A stretch of DNA of 64,000 bases from Immersiella caudata (GCA_030512335.1 JAULSU010000007.1:3286001-3350000), one strand, 5' to 3'. Positions 38,487 through 49,543 are shown, numbered from the stretch's first letter. Made by a program: numbers and translations. Notes: generated by a model not told the origin, from the letters alone.

Positions 38487-41400
38487 TCACGGGCCTCCCC
38501 CCAATTTCTCAACAATTTCCCCAGCACGGTAGCTGTAATGAAGCTGAAGAACACCAACTACCACCTGGACAAAACCTAGAATAAAACTCATTGCCCCGAA
38601 GAGTATAACTGCCCAAAGCGTGAACCACTGGGCAGAGTCCCTCCGATCATACCACCACTGTTTAATGGTGCGAGGCCGGGATTCCTCGCAGGCCTCGCAG
38701 AGAACAACTAGTCGATCGCCCCAGTATTGGAAATGCTCGATTCGATGGCTGCGACGTCCGGCGCATCCTCTTCCTTGTAGTTCTTTGTCGAGACCACAAG
38801 GCATGGTTTGCACCTTCTTTGCAAGCCAGTTTGCAGTTTTCACGCTCTTACGCGGGAAGAGCAGCTCAAGGGTGCACAATGTCTCTTCAATGAATGGCTT
38901 GGGTAGCAAGCTAGTAGCACTGGAGGGTGGAGAATATCATGTCAGAGTCAATCGTTATTAGGGCAGAAATAAAAAGGGAGGAAATAGAACGTGCACTTGC
39001 CTTTTCCGCTGACGTTCGAGAAAGGAGGCATGATAGAACACGTGGACCGTCTTCTCTTCGTCATCCAAGAGGAGATGGTTGTCGAGATTGTCGGTCCAGG
39101 CAATTCTTAGTCTAACAGTACGCTCAAGATTGATTGCGTTGAAGTCGCGCCGTAGGGTCAGAGAAGCTGCGTCGCTTCCCCCTAACGTCCTGCATCGACT
39201 GAAATGATTCGAGACAAACTTCTCTAGGGAGCCACCCTCCCACTGTAGCCTCGATGTCAAGAGGGTTATTTTCGGGGTTGAGGGGCTCTTGATGTCCAAC
39301 ATGGTGAGGAGCCCAACGGCCAAGTCGATGGCGAGGTCGATCTGATGGCCAGTGTGAACATGGGAACCAAGATCGCTCATTCTGGAGTGTAGGACGACGC
39401 GAATTTCGTCCCTCAGCATACCGTACTTCAACATCTGTGTAAGTTCGAAGAGGTCTCCGTGTGTTTTGACTAGGGGGCTGCTCCTGGAGGTGTGCAACAG
39501 AAAGTCTCGATAGATGGAGATCTTCTTCCTGTAATACTCCCAATATGTTACGGATTCGTGGAAATCCATGTAATAACCCGGGCCCCAAAAGGCCTCGCAA
39601 ATCAGGGTTTTCACATCTGGCGTAAGCACGGTGACGTCTGTCTGGGCGAGATCCGACCGCCATGACCAGCGGCGTCTTGGTTCTGGCTTCTCCGTGGGTT
39701 CGGGGGTGTGAAAGTTCAGCAGCGTGGTTGATGTGTGCGTGATTCCGCTGGACTGATCAGACGGGCGAGGAAGACGCACTTCCGACTCTGACATAACGGC
39801 CCGGATATCGGCAAATATCCGGTCCATCGGGACGATGTACACCCAAGGTGCGCTGCCGCGACCTGCCACGACATGGCCACAGACTTGATTCCCTTTGAGA
39901 ACCCAAGCACCGGAGTCTCCTCGAGCTGTAAAGTCCAAGAGCGGTCAGCATCAGGTTGCTCATCTGTTCGCTGAACGGCAAGGGGCCTTACTCATAGGTT
40001 TTTCGGGAATCACTTGTCGCGCGTCCATGGTGCTGTGACCGAGGCACAGAGTGACAGGACAATCGGTCATCCAACCTCTAACCACCCCGCTGATACCGCT
40101 GTTGATCCAGACCTCCGATCCGGTAACAGTCAACCCTTGAAGCACTGAATCAACCTCCATTGGCTCCTTGAGATGCGGCAGCTGTACGAAATTTGAGGCC
40201 AAGAGCCGCTGGTTGAGGTTGGAACCGGGCCTTTCAAGGTCGATCAACGCCCAGTCGAGGCTTCGCGTCACCGAAGGTTTGGGCGCGAGGCGTCGCAATG
40301 TCGGAATCTCTGCGTCTCGGACGAAATCCCCGATGAGCGTGTTCCACTGTCCGTCAATGTTCACTTCACAATGTCGCCCTGCGCCCTTCCCCTGGACGGC
40401 GATGTTGCCATCGGACGACCCTCTCTTTGCAGGAGGAGGGAGCTGCAGAGGGCAACTTGTCGAATCTTCACGCCGTCCCGGGACTGCTTTCCTTTTTCCC
40501 GGGTCTCCAGGGAACTTCATGAATGCACTGTTGCCATTACTGTCGTCGTCGCCGGACGAATCGCTGTCCGTATCGCAGACGTCAACGATGGCTGCGCAGC
40601 GCTGCATAATGACCTGGTCCAGCACGTGCCCGACGGTGAGCACATAATGTCTGCCTCCAACAACAATCACACCGCCAAGCGTAAACTGCACGGGTGCAAG
40701 ACCGCCCCCCGTATCGGCTAGAGCGGCGATCCCGCACAACGTATCCGACCAGGGGTAAAGGGTAGTCCGAACCGAGACGGGGTCGTCTTCCTGGAGACTC
40801 GTGCCGTGGGAGAACAATGGGACCGAGTCGACGTTGATGACATACTGATATGGGTACTCCGACAACCAGTTTTGCTTTTTCATCATCTTCCTCAGCTTCT
40901 TCTGGTTGTCCCCGTGGCAGCAGGTCAAGAAGATGGTCGGTTGCATGTTCCACGTCTCCCGGGTCGGACCGGCCATCATGAACTCCAAGACCACCGTCGG
41001 ATCACATCCTCGTGCGGATCGAAACTTGTGTTTCAGGGTGTCCCTAAGGCGCTGGCTGATCTGGTTGATCCAGACGTCGTGGTCCTTGGGGCTCATTTCG
41101 AGTTTCAGCGCAACAAACACGCCGCATTTGACTTCATAGAAGGCTTCTTCTGAGCTGAGCTGTGACGTGGGCGCGGTGCTCGCAGGCAGAGACGTCGATG
41201 TCGTAGGAAAACTCACTGATGAGTTTGTGTCGGCGCTAATAGACCGCTCGGTTTGGCCGCGGCGCGGTGAGGAGGATTGCCCGCTCGGGGGACCTTGTGA
41301 ACGCGTTGAGACGTCTTCGGCTGCATGATTGATTGGAGGGTCTCGGCAGTTGACAGCAGTTGCGGCAGCCGCGTTGGCTTTGTGAGCGAGATGGAAGGTG

Positions 41401-41606
41401 CGAGTTTCGGTGTGTGGTGGGGGAGGCGGAGATTGCGACAAAAGCGGGACATCGTCGACCGTCGTCTGGCTTGCCGGTTCTGCCACGGGTTTTCGTGGGG
41501 GATTTTGTCTCGGCGCATCCAGGGAGAGTAGGCTCAGGAGCCTCGGGTCCGATTCAGAGGTGCTGACACCATTGTTCGGCAAATCGTCCTGACGGGTAGC
41601 CTCCAT
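38487..41606 (-). CDS. Trypsin-like serine protease domain fused to a membrane-anchored C-terminal domain (990 aa)
   Basis: Three exons (41606-39992, 39925-39001, 38919-38487) give 990 residues. The second intron has a GC donor (AG|GCAAGT). Residues 1-150 are disordered and Pro/Ser-rich. A chymotrypsin-fold domain follows with all three catalytic elements: YVLTVGHVLD (His), SLDWALIDLE (Asp) and, across intron 1, TRGDSGAWVLKG (Ser). The second half has a helical domain, RTVRLRIAWTDNLDNHLLLD, then the region LPKPFIEETLCTLELLFPR, and ends WWYDRRDSAQWFTLWAVILF with a hydrophobic helix. There is no signal peptide, so the protease domain should be cytosolic with the C-terminus in a membrane (inference). 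The C-terminal half is shared with the divergent neighbour at 42145. Trypsin-like domains occur in fungal incompatibility-type proteins, which may be its class. Confidence 0.82.
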
Positions 41607-42144
41607 CTTGTTGTTTCCCGGTTCACCTCATCATTCGCACGGTCCCGAGGAAGAAAAGCTTCCAAGTTTCAATCGACGCATTTTGCCCAAGGTGCGTGAG
41701 TGATGAAGAGAATGTCCGAGAGGAAAGTGCACAAACGAACGTGCCCAACCCATGCCTCGGGCATCCAGTCTGGGGCAGGTCGCGCCAGCACACGCATGGC
41801 ATCGGAGGGGATAATTGGATATGACCCCGCCAGCCAGTTGGCGGTGAAGGCTCTCTTCACCGGCGAGTATGGTCCTATTGGACATCTTTTGTCGTGCCCT
41901 AGGGTTTTCGGTAAGGCGAACCGCGAGGCAGCCTGGCGGCCCAATGCGAACTGCAGTATTGTGCGACACACACCAACAGTTCCATTTGGCACATAAAATT
42001 CTCTCCCTATCGAAGTTTGGGGCCGAGTGAAGTCGTGCCGTGGAAGGGTCCTGGATTTACCAGTGTACCACGTTAATCCGACTGGGTGCACCGCTGGATA
42101 ACCCCAATGCAACAGGACCTGATACCTATCCCAGGCACGCAACT
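41607..42144. promoter_or_regulatory. Divergent promoter of the protease-fusion and stand-alone paralogue
   Basis: 538 bp between head-to-head ATGs at 41606 and 42145; no TATA box stands out. Shared regulation is likely from position alone. Confidence 0.5.
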
Positions 42145-43343
42145 ATGACCTCTCCGGAACTCCAACCCCTCCTTCAGGTACCCGACGGGCCAACTTGGGA
42201 GAAAATCGTCAACTGCTTCTTTGGCAATTTCACCTCGGAGTTGGGGTGCGCTAACATGGAGACTTACTCTGACTACTACGTCAGAGAGATCCGACGACTC
42301 CAGGTTGGTGTGGCGCCGGGACTGGCAAGATTGGCGGCGAGGACGCATGAAGATCTAATTCACATTTGCGAGGTCCTCTCCAAGGGAAGGACTCGGGCCA
42401 GACAGGATATACGCAAAGAATTGCTTTCCTATTTCGCAACCAAGGACCATCTGGCCGTCGATCGATCAATTGACTTGACACTCAGGCTTTGGTTGCTTCT
42501 GAATGTTCGGGACAGCCAGCTATCTGTGTTGCTGCCGGAGCAGCCGCCACTTCTGTGGGAAGATTCCTGTTCTTTGGAAACATTCATCGAAGCTCACTTC
42601 CGCCGCTCAACTACGAAGCTCGGCTACCGCGAAAGTCGACTCGATCCATCCTTCACGGTTGCAAATATGGTGCGGGTGTGGTATGTAAAAGCCGAATACT
42701 CGTCGTTTCTCAATGCTGACAAGAACTTTTCTGTAACATCAGCGATCTCCGTGTGCGTTGGACTGAGAGCATCGATGATCACCTCCGTCTCGACCAGCGG
42801 AGGAGAGTCTTGTCGATTTTCCCCATGAAAGGTTTTCTCGTTGGGCAGCTGAATTCAGCCGTGGTCGATGGAGATGGGAATAAGTATGTCCTCTCAATAC
42901 CCTTGGTTATTTGTCTGGTTGCCTTGTTCACGCCGCACTACAGAGTTTCGAAAGTCTTACCGGCCTCTCTTTTGCAAGAGACTGTGATAACGCTCAACCT
43001 CCTCTTCCCGCAGTGGGATTCGGCCACACAAGCCCTCCTCCGACAAGATGGCCAACGATTCGACTCTGAAGCACCATTTGACGGGCCTCGCCGTCAGAGT
43101 CTCGACGAGTTCTCATATTGGAGAGACCGGCTGCTCGAATTGCATGAAGAGATCTATAAGGCCTCTCCAGGCACTTGGGGCCAACTTTGGCGCGATCGGC
43201 GGAATCCTCACAATTGGTGGACATTTTGGATCGTCTTGCTTGTCATCGTGCCACTCACTATCGTGGGCACAATAGCGTCGGTTGTGCAGTCTCAGGCTGC
43301 CGTAGAATCGCTCAATCTGCAGAGGGCTTCGGTTTCAGGTTAG
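42145..43343 (+). CDS. Stand-alone paralogue of the protease-fusion C-terminal domain (358 aa)
   Basis: Three exons (42145-42680, 42743-42883, 42944-43343) give 358 residues without a protease domain. Aligned with the second half of the divergent neighbour: YYVREIRRL...; HEDLIHICEVL versus THGDLFELTQML; VDRSIDLTLRLWLLLNV versus IDLAIDLAVGLLTML; VCDLRVRWTESIDDHLRLDQ versus RLRIAWTDNLDNHLLLD; LPASLLQETVITLNLLFPQW versus LPKPFIEETLCTLELLFPRK; FSYWRDRL versus FQYWGDRL; and WRDRRNPHNWWTFWIVLLVI versus the DRRDSAQWFTLWAVILF end. A single C-terminal helix anchors it to a membrane. The shared domain has no name I know. Co-expression or hetero-oligomerisation with the fused protein is plausible but unproven. 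Confidence 0.8.
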
Positions 43344-43662
43344 TTTAGCCGCCAAGAGAACGCAGTGAGCGAAAAGCTGTAAATCGAAAATTGAGTGCCT
43401 TGGCACGTGCCTGGCTTCCGCCAAACCACTCAACTGGGTCTGGCGACTGTGCCCGCGATCTCCCGTACGCTTGAGCCAATGGTGGATCAGATCGGCGTCA
43501 CCCCGCGTGTGTGCGGGGTCCCCTGAAACAGGAAGCGAAGTCGAGAAGGAGGACAAGACGCTCATCAGGAATCCCGATTGGCAGTGATTCGCCTCTCTTT
43601 CCAACCCCGAACAACTACAGCCGCTGTTTTCCGTGGTCCTGCATTCTCAAGCATCTACCAAC
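43344..43662. other. Intergenic, gelsolin-like gene promoter
   Basis: No other feature seen. Confidence 0.5.
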
Positions 43663-44868
43663 ATGGCACCCAACCACGGCCTCGTCCACCTGAAAGAGTA
43701 CGACATCAAGGACAGCAACGTCGAGCTGATCGGCACCGACATTGACCACCAGGTCAAATACAACTCAGCAGCCACCGAACCCGCTTGGAATGACGGAGCC
43801 GTGGGCATCTCTCCCGGGCTCTTCATCTGGCGCATCGAGAACTTCGCCGTCGTCCCGGTCCCTAAGGAATCCTACGGGAGTTTCTTCGAAGGGGACAGCT
43901 ACATCGTTCTCCACACGGAACAAATCAAGTCCCAGGAGGGTGACGCCAAGCTCATCCACGACATCTTCTTCTGGCTTGGCGCGCACACTTCGCAGGATGA
44001 GGCCGGTACGGCAGCGTACAAGACCGTCGAGCTCGACGAGTTCCTTCGTGGTGCCGCGACGCAGCACCGCGAGCTGCAAGACAGCCCCAGCGATGACTTC
44101 CTTGAATTGTTCCCGCGCCTGACTGTGCGTCGCGGTGGTGTCGCCTCTGGTTTCCGACACGTCGAGGAGCAAGTCCAGCCCGACATCACAACTCTTTTGC
44201 GGGTGTTCAAGCGGAACGTTGGGCGTGGCGGGCGACGTACGGTTGTCGTGTACGAGGTCGAGCCGACATGGCACAGCTTGGACGAGGAGGATGTATTTAT
44301 TCTCGACAAGGGAGACGCGATTTTGGTGTGGCAAGGCAAGCGATGCTCTCCGATGGAGAAGGCCAAGGCCGCGCAGATCGTGCATGATATGACGCTTGCG
44401 AAGCATGTCGAAGTCGAAGTTATTTCGCAAAGCGAATCTCGGTCTTTTCGCTTTTTCAGGGAGCTCGGCGCTGGAGAGGACGATACGGCAGATTTCCACG
44501 CAGCGAAGCCGATGCAGCCCTTCGGGAATGTGATGGAGGGATCGCTGCGGCCTCGGAGGCTCTTCCGGCTGAGCGACGCATCGGGAAAATTGACCTTTGA
44601 GCTGGTCGGCGAAGGGGAGGCAGTCTCGGAAAGCGATCTTGACGGGAACGATGTTTTTCTTCTGGATGATGGCGGGATGGAGATTTGGGTGTGGGAAGGA
44701 TCGGCAGCGAGCAGAGCGGAGAAGGCCATGTGGCTCAGGGTTGCCCAGGCGTATGTTCGCCAACTTCAAGGCGAAGACGAGGGCAGTCAAGCATATCTCC
44801 TCCCCGTTGCAAATGTTAGACAGGGGAGAGAGAGTGCGTCGTTCCGTAGGGCGATTCAAGCGGCCTGA
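43663..44868 (+). CDS. Gelsolin/severin-type actin-binding protein (three gelsolin repeats)
   Basis: Intronless, 401 residues. Three gelsolin repeats follow an N-terminal extension. G1 (about 45-170) has the GLFIWRIENFAVVPVPKESY and FFEGDSYIVLHT signature plus IHDIFFWLGAHTSQDEAGTA. G2 (about 190-290) has RTVVVYEVEPTWHSLDEEDV, FILDKGDAILVWQGKRCSP. G3 (about 300-395) has RLFRLSDASGKLTFELV, SDLDGNDVFLLDDGG and EIWVWEGSAASRAEKAM. Acidic residues at the DE/ED positions fit the calcium-binding sites of the family. Three repeats and about 400 residues match severin/fragmin-type proteins that sever and cap actin filaments in response to calcium. The protein is cytosolic, with no signal peptide. The ATG at 43663 lies after a pyrimidine-rich leader. 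Confidence 0.92.
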   Translation: MAPNHGLVHLKEYDIKDSNVELIGTDIDHQVKYNSAATEPAWNDGAVGISPGLFIWRIENFAVVPVPKESYGSFFEGDSYIVLHTEQIKSQEGDAKLIHDIFFWLGAHTSQDEAGTAAYKTVELDEFLRGAATQHRELQDSPSDDFLELFPRLTVRRGGVASGFRHVEEQVQPDITTLLRVFKRNVGRGGRRTVVVYEVEPTWHSLDEEDVFILDKGDAILVWQGKRCSPMEKAKAAQIVHDMTLAKHVEVEVISQSESRSFRFFRELGAGEDDTADFHAAKPMQPFGNVMEGSLRPRRLFRLSDASGKLTFELVGEGEAVSESDLDGNDVFLLDDGGMEIWVWEGSAASRAEKAMWLRVAQAYVRQLQGEDEGSQAYLLPVANVRQGRESASFRRAIQAA

Positions 44869-45799
44869 TACTCGGTGGCGTGGTCATCGGGGAGTCGAAG
44901 GCAGTCAAATTGTATTGTGTTCGAGGAAGGAGCTACTGCTGGTATTGGAGCGGCCCCGTGTCAGCATGGGGGCAAGCTTTCTTTGCTTTTCCTCGATGGG
45001 TCTGCCTGAATACCTACCAAGATTACCTGCAACCCTCATTCAGTTTTTGTCTCTATCGCAGACAGTTCGCTTGGCTGCACAAGTGGCTCCTCTAGAAAGG
45101 ATCGCCTTCGACGTTTGTCTCCACTCAATTCCCCATCCACGTTTTCGTTCTTGCCGGCTCGCCCTGGCATCACTCTTCCCGCTCCATGGCATCAGGGTTC
45201 AAGCGAGAATCCACGTGGACATCTCACCGTGCATACATGGCCTTGCCAGTTGGGCTGCCGGGTGGCCGCCGCTAGAGGGCTCGACTACGACGTTGGAGGA
45301 ACAGCGAGTGGTCAAACCCGAAGCGACACCGGAGGCTGAATGGTACCGCGCGCCTGAGTTGGAGAGCTTCCCTGAGTGCGCTAGTGGCGGCTGTGGATCA
45401 AATCTCAAGCCTACAGCGTCCTCCCTCCCATCTCGGCTCCACCGTGACTTTCGGCAGTGGTTTGGCGGGTGCCCGATTCGCCAAGCGGCCCGCATCGTCA
45501 GAGGGTCATCATTTCCCCGAACATGGCATTGCACCACTCACCTGGCCCATCGCCACGCATTTACCCCGCATCACCTGAAAGAGAACGCTGCTGACGACGA
45601 GGGGCAGCCAGCACGCCAAAAATGGACCGCGGGACCCCATCGAGGAGTAAAGCTCGGTGTGGAGCCGGTCTTAGGTGGTGCCGGTATTATTTCCACCCGT
45701 CCGCTATATAGCCCGAGCAACCCCATTTGCCGGCGGATCTCCCTGCGTGAGTTTTGTGCTACCCCCTTTCTCCAAATCACGACCTCTGACACAACCAAG
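44869..45799. other. Intergenic upstream of the MetE-like gene
   Basis: About 930 bp. The long frame running through into the downstream gene has no domain and no coding bias here. A TATA box is present near the 3' end (separate entry). Confidence 0.5.
45705..45711 (+). promoter_or_regulatory. TATA box of the MetE-like gene
   Basis: TATATAG 89 bp upstream of the ATG at 45800, in otherwise GC-rich sequence. Confidence 0.55.
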
Positions 45800-46957
45800 A
45801 TGCCTCTTCCGCTCGGAGTCTACCGCGCCGACCATGTCGGGTCTTTCCTCCGCCCCAAACCCGTGCTCCAGGCACGCGAGAAGGTCGACACCAAGGACAT
45901 CACTCTCGAAGACCTCCGCAAGGTTGAGGACGAGCACATCGCCACCGTCGTCCAGAAGCAGATCGAGAATGGCATCCAGTCCGTCACCGATGGCGAGTTC
46001 CGCCGCGCCTACTTCCACATCGACTTCCTCCAGCACGTCGAGGGCATCGAGCGCCAGGGCAGCATAGCCTCCACCCACGCCCACAGCGAGGGGTTCACCC
46101 CGCCCAAGGTCGTCGTCGTCGGCAAGCTCAGCCACCCCAAGCCTATCCAGGTCGATGACTACCACTACGTCGAGAGCCAAGTGTCGGCCGCGAAGGCTTC
46201 CGCGGGTACCAAGCACACCGTCACCACCAAGGTCTGCATTCCCAGCCCCACCATGGTGCACTTCCGCGGCGGTCGCGAGTCCATCAGTGCCGAGGCCTAC
46301 CCCACCCTCGAGCCGTTCTTTGAGGATCTCGTCAAGGTCTACCAGGCCGAGATTGCCGATCTCTACGCCGCCGGATGCCGCTTCGTTCAGCTCGACGACA
46401 CCAACCTTGCCTATCTGTGCGACGAGGGCATGCGCAATGAGGCCGCCAAGCGTCACGGAGAGGACCCCCAGAAGCTCACCAAGCAGTATGCTTCCCTTAT
46501 CAACGCCGCCATCAGCAAGCGCCCCAAGGACATGATCATCGGTATCCACCTGTGCCGTGGAAACTACCGTTCCCAGGGCTTCGCCGAGGGCGGATACGAG
46601 CCCGTGGCCGAGGTTCTTTTCAAGGAGCTCGACGTCGACGTGTACTTCCTCGAGTACGACGATGAGCGCTCCGGCGACTTCTCGCCCCTGAGGTTCCTCC
46701 CGGAGAACAAGACGGTCGTTCTTGGCGTCATGTCGAGCAAGAAGCGCGAGCTGGACGACAAGGAGGTCATGGTCAGGAGACTGAACGAGGCGGCCAAGTT
46801 CTGCCCGAGGGGCTTGGACCAGCTTTGCCTGTCGCACCAGTGCGGTTTCAGCTCGACCATGGAGGGCAACGACCTGAGCGAGGAGGAGCAGTGGGCCAAG
46901 GTCCGGCTCGAGGTGGAGATTGCCAAGCAGGTCTGGGGCGAGGACCTCTCTAAGTAA
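45800..46957 (+). CDS. Cobalamin-independent methionine synthase II-like methyltransferase (MetE C-terminal domain)
   Basis: Intronless, 385 residues with very strong C-ending codon bias, implying high expression. One TIM-barrel domain of the UROD/MetE-C type starts with YRADHVGSFLRPKP, the usual RADHVGS opening of bacterial and fungal YxjG-like enzymes. The zinc site is intact: IHLCRGN provides His and Cys, YFLEYDD provides Glu, and LSHQCGFSS provides the second Cys. CRFVQLDDTNLAYLC is the substrate-side loop. Full MetE has an additional N-terminal barrel that is missing here, so the protein belongs to the single-domain subfamily that transfers methyl groups between thiols or from small methyl donors. 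The exact acceptor is unknown. The enzyme is cytosolic. Confidence 0.9.
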   Translation: MPLPLGVYRADHVGSFLRPKPVLQAREKVDTKDITLEDLRKVEDEHIATVVQKQIENGIQSVTDGEFRRAYFHIDFLQHVEGIERQGSIASTHAHSEGFTPPKVVVVGKLSHPKPIQVDDYHYVESQVSAAKASAGTKHTVTTKVCIPSPTMVHFRGGRESISAEAYPTLEPFFEDLVKVYQAEIADLYAAGCRFVQLDDTNLAYLCDEGMRNEAAKRHGEDPQKLTKQYASLINAAISKRPKDMIIGIHLCRGNYRSQGFAEGGYEPVAEVLFKELDVDVYFLEYDDERSGDFSPLRFLPENKTVVLGVMSSKKRELDDKEVMVRRLNEAAKFCPRGLDQLCLSHQCGFSSTMEGNDLSEEEQWAKVRLEVEIAKQVWGEDLSK

Positions 46958-47416
46958 GGCGTTGATCAGGGGGTTGGGATTTGCCGGGCGTTCAACATTG
47001 TATAGGGTGGTTGCTGTTCCGGATTCAACAGCTTGGAAAAGGTACATGTGTGCATATGGTACATAGGGTGTAATTGGACATGATCTAGAATGATATGGAG
47101 TTTGGTAGACTTGGAGCCGACTCGACGTGATATGGGCCTACGCATACTTCAACCTCTTTCAAAAGTGGATGGGCGAGTACGCTGCCGTGTTCCCACTGGG
47201 TAGCCGGCGGGCTATTCCAGCATGCTACCTTTTCGTAGCGCTCTCACTACTCATGCAAGTGGCGCTACCGTATGAGACAGAGAAATCAGGGTCCACCTTT
47301 GGAAATATCACTCCTCCACAAGACAACCGTTGGTTCCCCTCTCAGTGCGCCGCGTGTTCCGGCACTACGATCAAGTTTCCAGACAAGTGGGAAGGAGGCA
47401 GCGAAAAAATGATATG
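46958..47416. other. Intergenic after the MetE-like gene
   Basis: 3' flank. A 96-codon plus-strand frame (47127-47417) has one hydrophobic stretch but no other support. Confidence 0.4.
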
Positions 47417-47795
47417 ACCGCATGGTGGAGCATCGCTCAGCGGGTATATCCAGCCAGAGGACGGGCCACTAAAGGGAAGGACCAGTATAATCAAGGCGGT
47501 ACGGGAGTTTCTCAACTCTAAATACAGGGGGACAGCTCCGACTTCAAAGGAGCTGTACCTCGCTGTCGAGAGCCTATACGACAGCCTCGAGACGCAGGGT
47601 CAAGAACCACCAAGATCTAATAACCTTGGGGTATTCACCCAACTTGAGCGGCTTTCTAGAATGGCACTTCACCTGGCCGGATTACGACCCGCGCCGCTGG
47701 AATGTCTTTTCCCAAGGCACGTCCCACGGAAGAGGCTGGGATTGGAGGAGTCCTCCTGCACAATTTCGGGCGGAATTCCACAGCGCATGCCTCCC
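47417..47795 (+). other. Coding-like open stretch, unknown
   Basis: In one plus-strand frame about 125 codons are open: GGASLSGYIQPEDGPLKGRT, then SIIKAVREFLNSKYRGTAPT, SKELYLAVESLYDSLETQGQ, LERLSRMALHLAGLRPAPLE, stopping at a TAG near 47793. Residue composition (regular charged and aliphatic pattern) is more protein-like than the competing longer frame. There is no ATG at the front and no family. It could be a 5' exon of the cytochrome-b5-like locus that follows. Confidence 0.3.
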
Positions 47796-47879
47796 TAGCC
47801 AGCCTCCAAGTCCTCAGCCCCCGGTTGCAGGACTCGCGTCGCAGATTGTGTCGGCGTACCGCGGTCGCATTGGCGGGCA

Positions 47880-48690
47880 GGCCATGAAGGCTTCTGCGAC
47901 GAGATCTCGCGTGGATAACGTCAGCTCAACACCAAAGAAGAGACCCATCAAGTTTTGGACTGCTAGCGAGGTGGCTGATTACAGGTCGGACGGGGACCGT
48001 TGGGTTCTGGCTCCAAACGGAAAAGGTGGTTTTGACGTTTACGATGTGTCAGGTAGGTGGCCTCAACGGGTTTCATTCCCGTGTGACCACTTGAAGAGAT
48101 AAAAGTCTTGCCGACATTCTCGGACGGACAGATATCTTGCAGGACGACTTCGACTCCAGCACTTTTGTGTCGGAAAATGGCCGGGTTGTTTTACCAGATC
48201 GGTCTCAGTGGATGCTCAGCGAACCATCCGAACTGTGCGGGAAGCTTCTCGCGCGGAGGTCATTGCTGGAGGTCTCCGGGAACGATGGCAAATACGGCAG
48301 GCCAACCTGGGTGCACTATGGAAATTTCTTTTACGACGTCACAGGTACCCAGTTCACTCACATTCACAACCGTTCAGAACCCACTAATGATTTCGCCAGA
48401 TTTTCCCTTTGACAACAACAAGGAGAAAACGCAATTTTCACAAGCGACATTGCAGCACGGGGGAAACCTCGCATCGGTTTTCAGCAGAAACGACACTCTG
48501 AACGCGAACCTCAAAAATCGGCTTGAGCCACACCGCTGCGCCATGGCGTTCTTCCCGCAGGTGCAGATGAGCCCTCGGCAGCCGCACCGGGCATTTGCCG
48601 AAGAACATGTCAAGTACAACATCTTTCCTGAAAGAAGGATGTAATTATGCGATCATCAACGGCGATGTCTATGAGTTGACCACTGGTAAG
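47880..48690 (+). pseudogene. Locus with three cytochrome-b5-like segments, frameshifted
   Basis: Three exons with good splice sites can be followed. The first (from about 47880) has IKFWTASEVADYRSDGDRWV and DVYDVS, then an intron (GTAGGT...GGACAG). The second has DILQDDFDSSTFVSENGR and RPTWVHYGNFFYDVT, then an intron (GTACCC...CGCCAG). The third has DFPFDNNKEKTQFS and KYNIFPER. The pattern WVxxxG-x-FYDVTDFPFD recurs three times (FDVYDVSDI, FFYDVTDF, DVYELTT) and resembles the start of the cytochrome b5 heme-binding fold. After FPER, one extra base must be removed to reach GCNYAIINGDVYELTT near 48645. Downstream exons are uncertain. A heme- or steroid-binding role is inference only. The frameshift marks it as damaged or wrongly assembled. 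Confidence 0.42.
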
Positions 48691-48819
48691 ACAAAACCCA
48701 GTTTCATCGTTGCTTTGTCATGGCCCGCCGCCTGGCTGCCCTGGCTACCCTTCTCTGCCTCCTGACTTTGTTCGGATTTGTGCCTTCAACCGGATTTGCT
48801 TTACTAATTTGACTTGGCC

Positions 48820-49339
48820 TCCTCAAGTACGAGGAATATATTGCGAGTTCGAGAGCCTCTCGCGCCTCCCTAATGCAGCTCGGGTCAGCATTCAAAGGAT
48901 CGTCCATGACGTTTCTGGTAATTGGGTGATCGATTCGCGCTGGAAGGTGGACACCGCTGATAGGTCAACAGACGCGATGAGATACTCCCCCAACCGCTTC
49001 TAGCAACGCCTAGCCGTCTGTGCAGGCAAGTAATGCAAAGATTCCACTCTTGTGAACGCCATCGTCGAGCGCGGCTTCGGTCGCGCTATTGGCCGTCTTG
49101 TCGAGAAGGGACCGAGGACCAAGAGGCCCTGGCCGATCATGACCAGGGAGGAGTGGGAGGAAGACGAGAGTAAGTCCAGCGGGTTTGACCCATTCTTGAC
49201 AGCCTGGCGATGCGGTGCTAACATTCTGGTTCAGGACGGCGGAAGTGTATTCGAAAGGTATCGCAACGTCCGCGTGGGACGCCGGGTGATTGTCCACGCT
49301 GGCATAGGTCCATGGACAGGGTCTGGGAAGCGGACATGA
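48820..49339 (+). other. Unassigned coding-like remnants after the b5-like locus
   Basis: Two plus-strand frames look partly protein-like (ARVSIQRIVHDVSGNWVIDS near 48890; IMTREEWEEDESKSSGFDPF near 49140) but lack a start, clean splice sites or a family. They may be 3' parts of the preceding damaged gene. Confidence 0.25.
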
Positions 49340-49543
49340 AGACTGAATTTGGAGAGGACTGGAGAGGAAGGTATATGGGAAAGTGAGTCATGGGAATTTT
49401 GTTCCGCCTTTGCTACGCTATTTGAGGTGTAGGGAGAGTTCTGCAGCATGCAGAGGAAAGAAAGCCAGTTTGGGAAACTTCCCTGCCCGTCTCGCCGTTG
49501 CGATGATGCCCCAAATCGTTCGCCCATCACATCTCATCACACA

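Noticed and set aside
43765..44859. Minus-strand ORFs of 276 and 364 codons opposite the gelsolin-like gene
   Set aside because: Antisense shadows without family features.
45704..47047. 447-codon minus-strand ORF opposite the MetE-like gene
   Set aside because: Leu/Val/Glu-rich mirror of a strongly codon-biased gene with no domain; antisense shadow.
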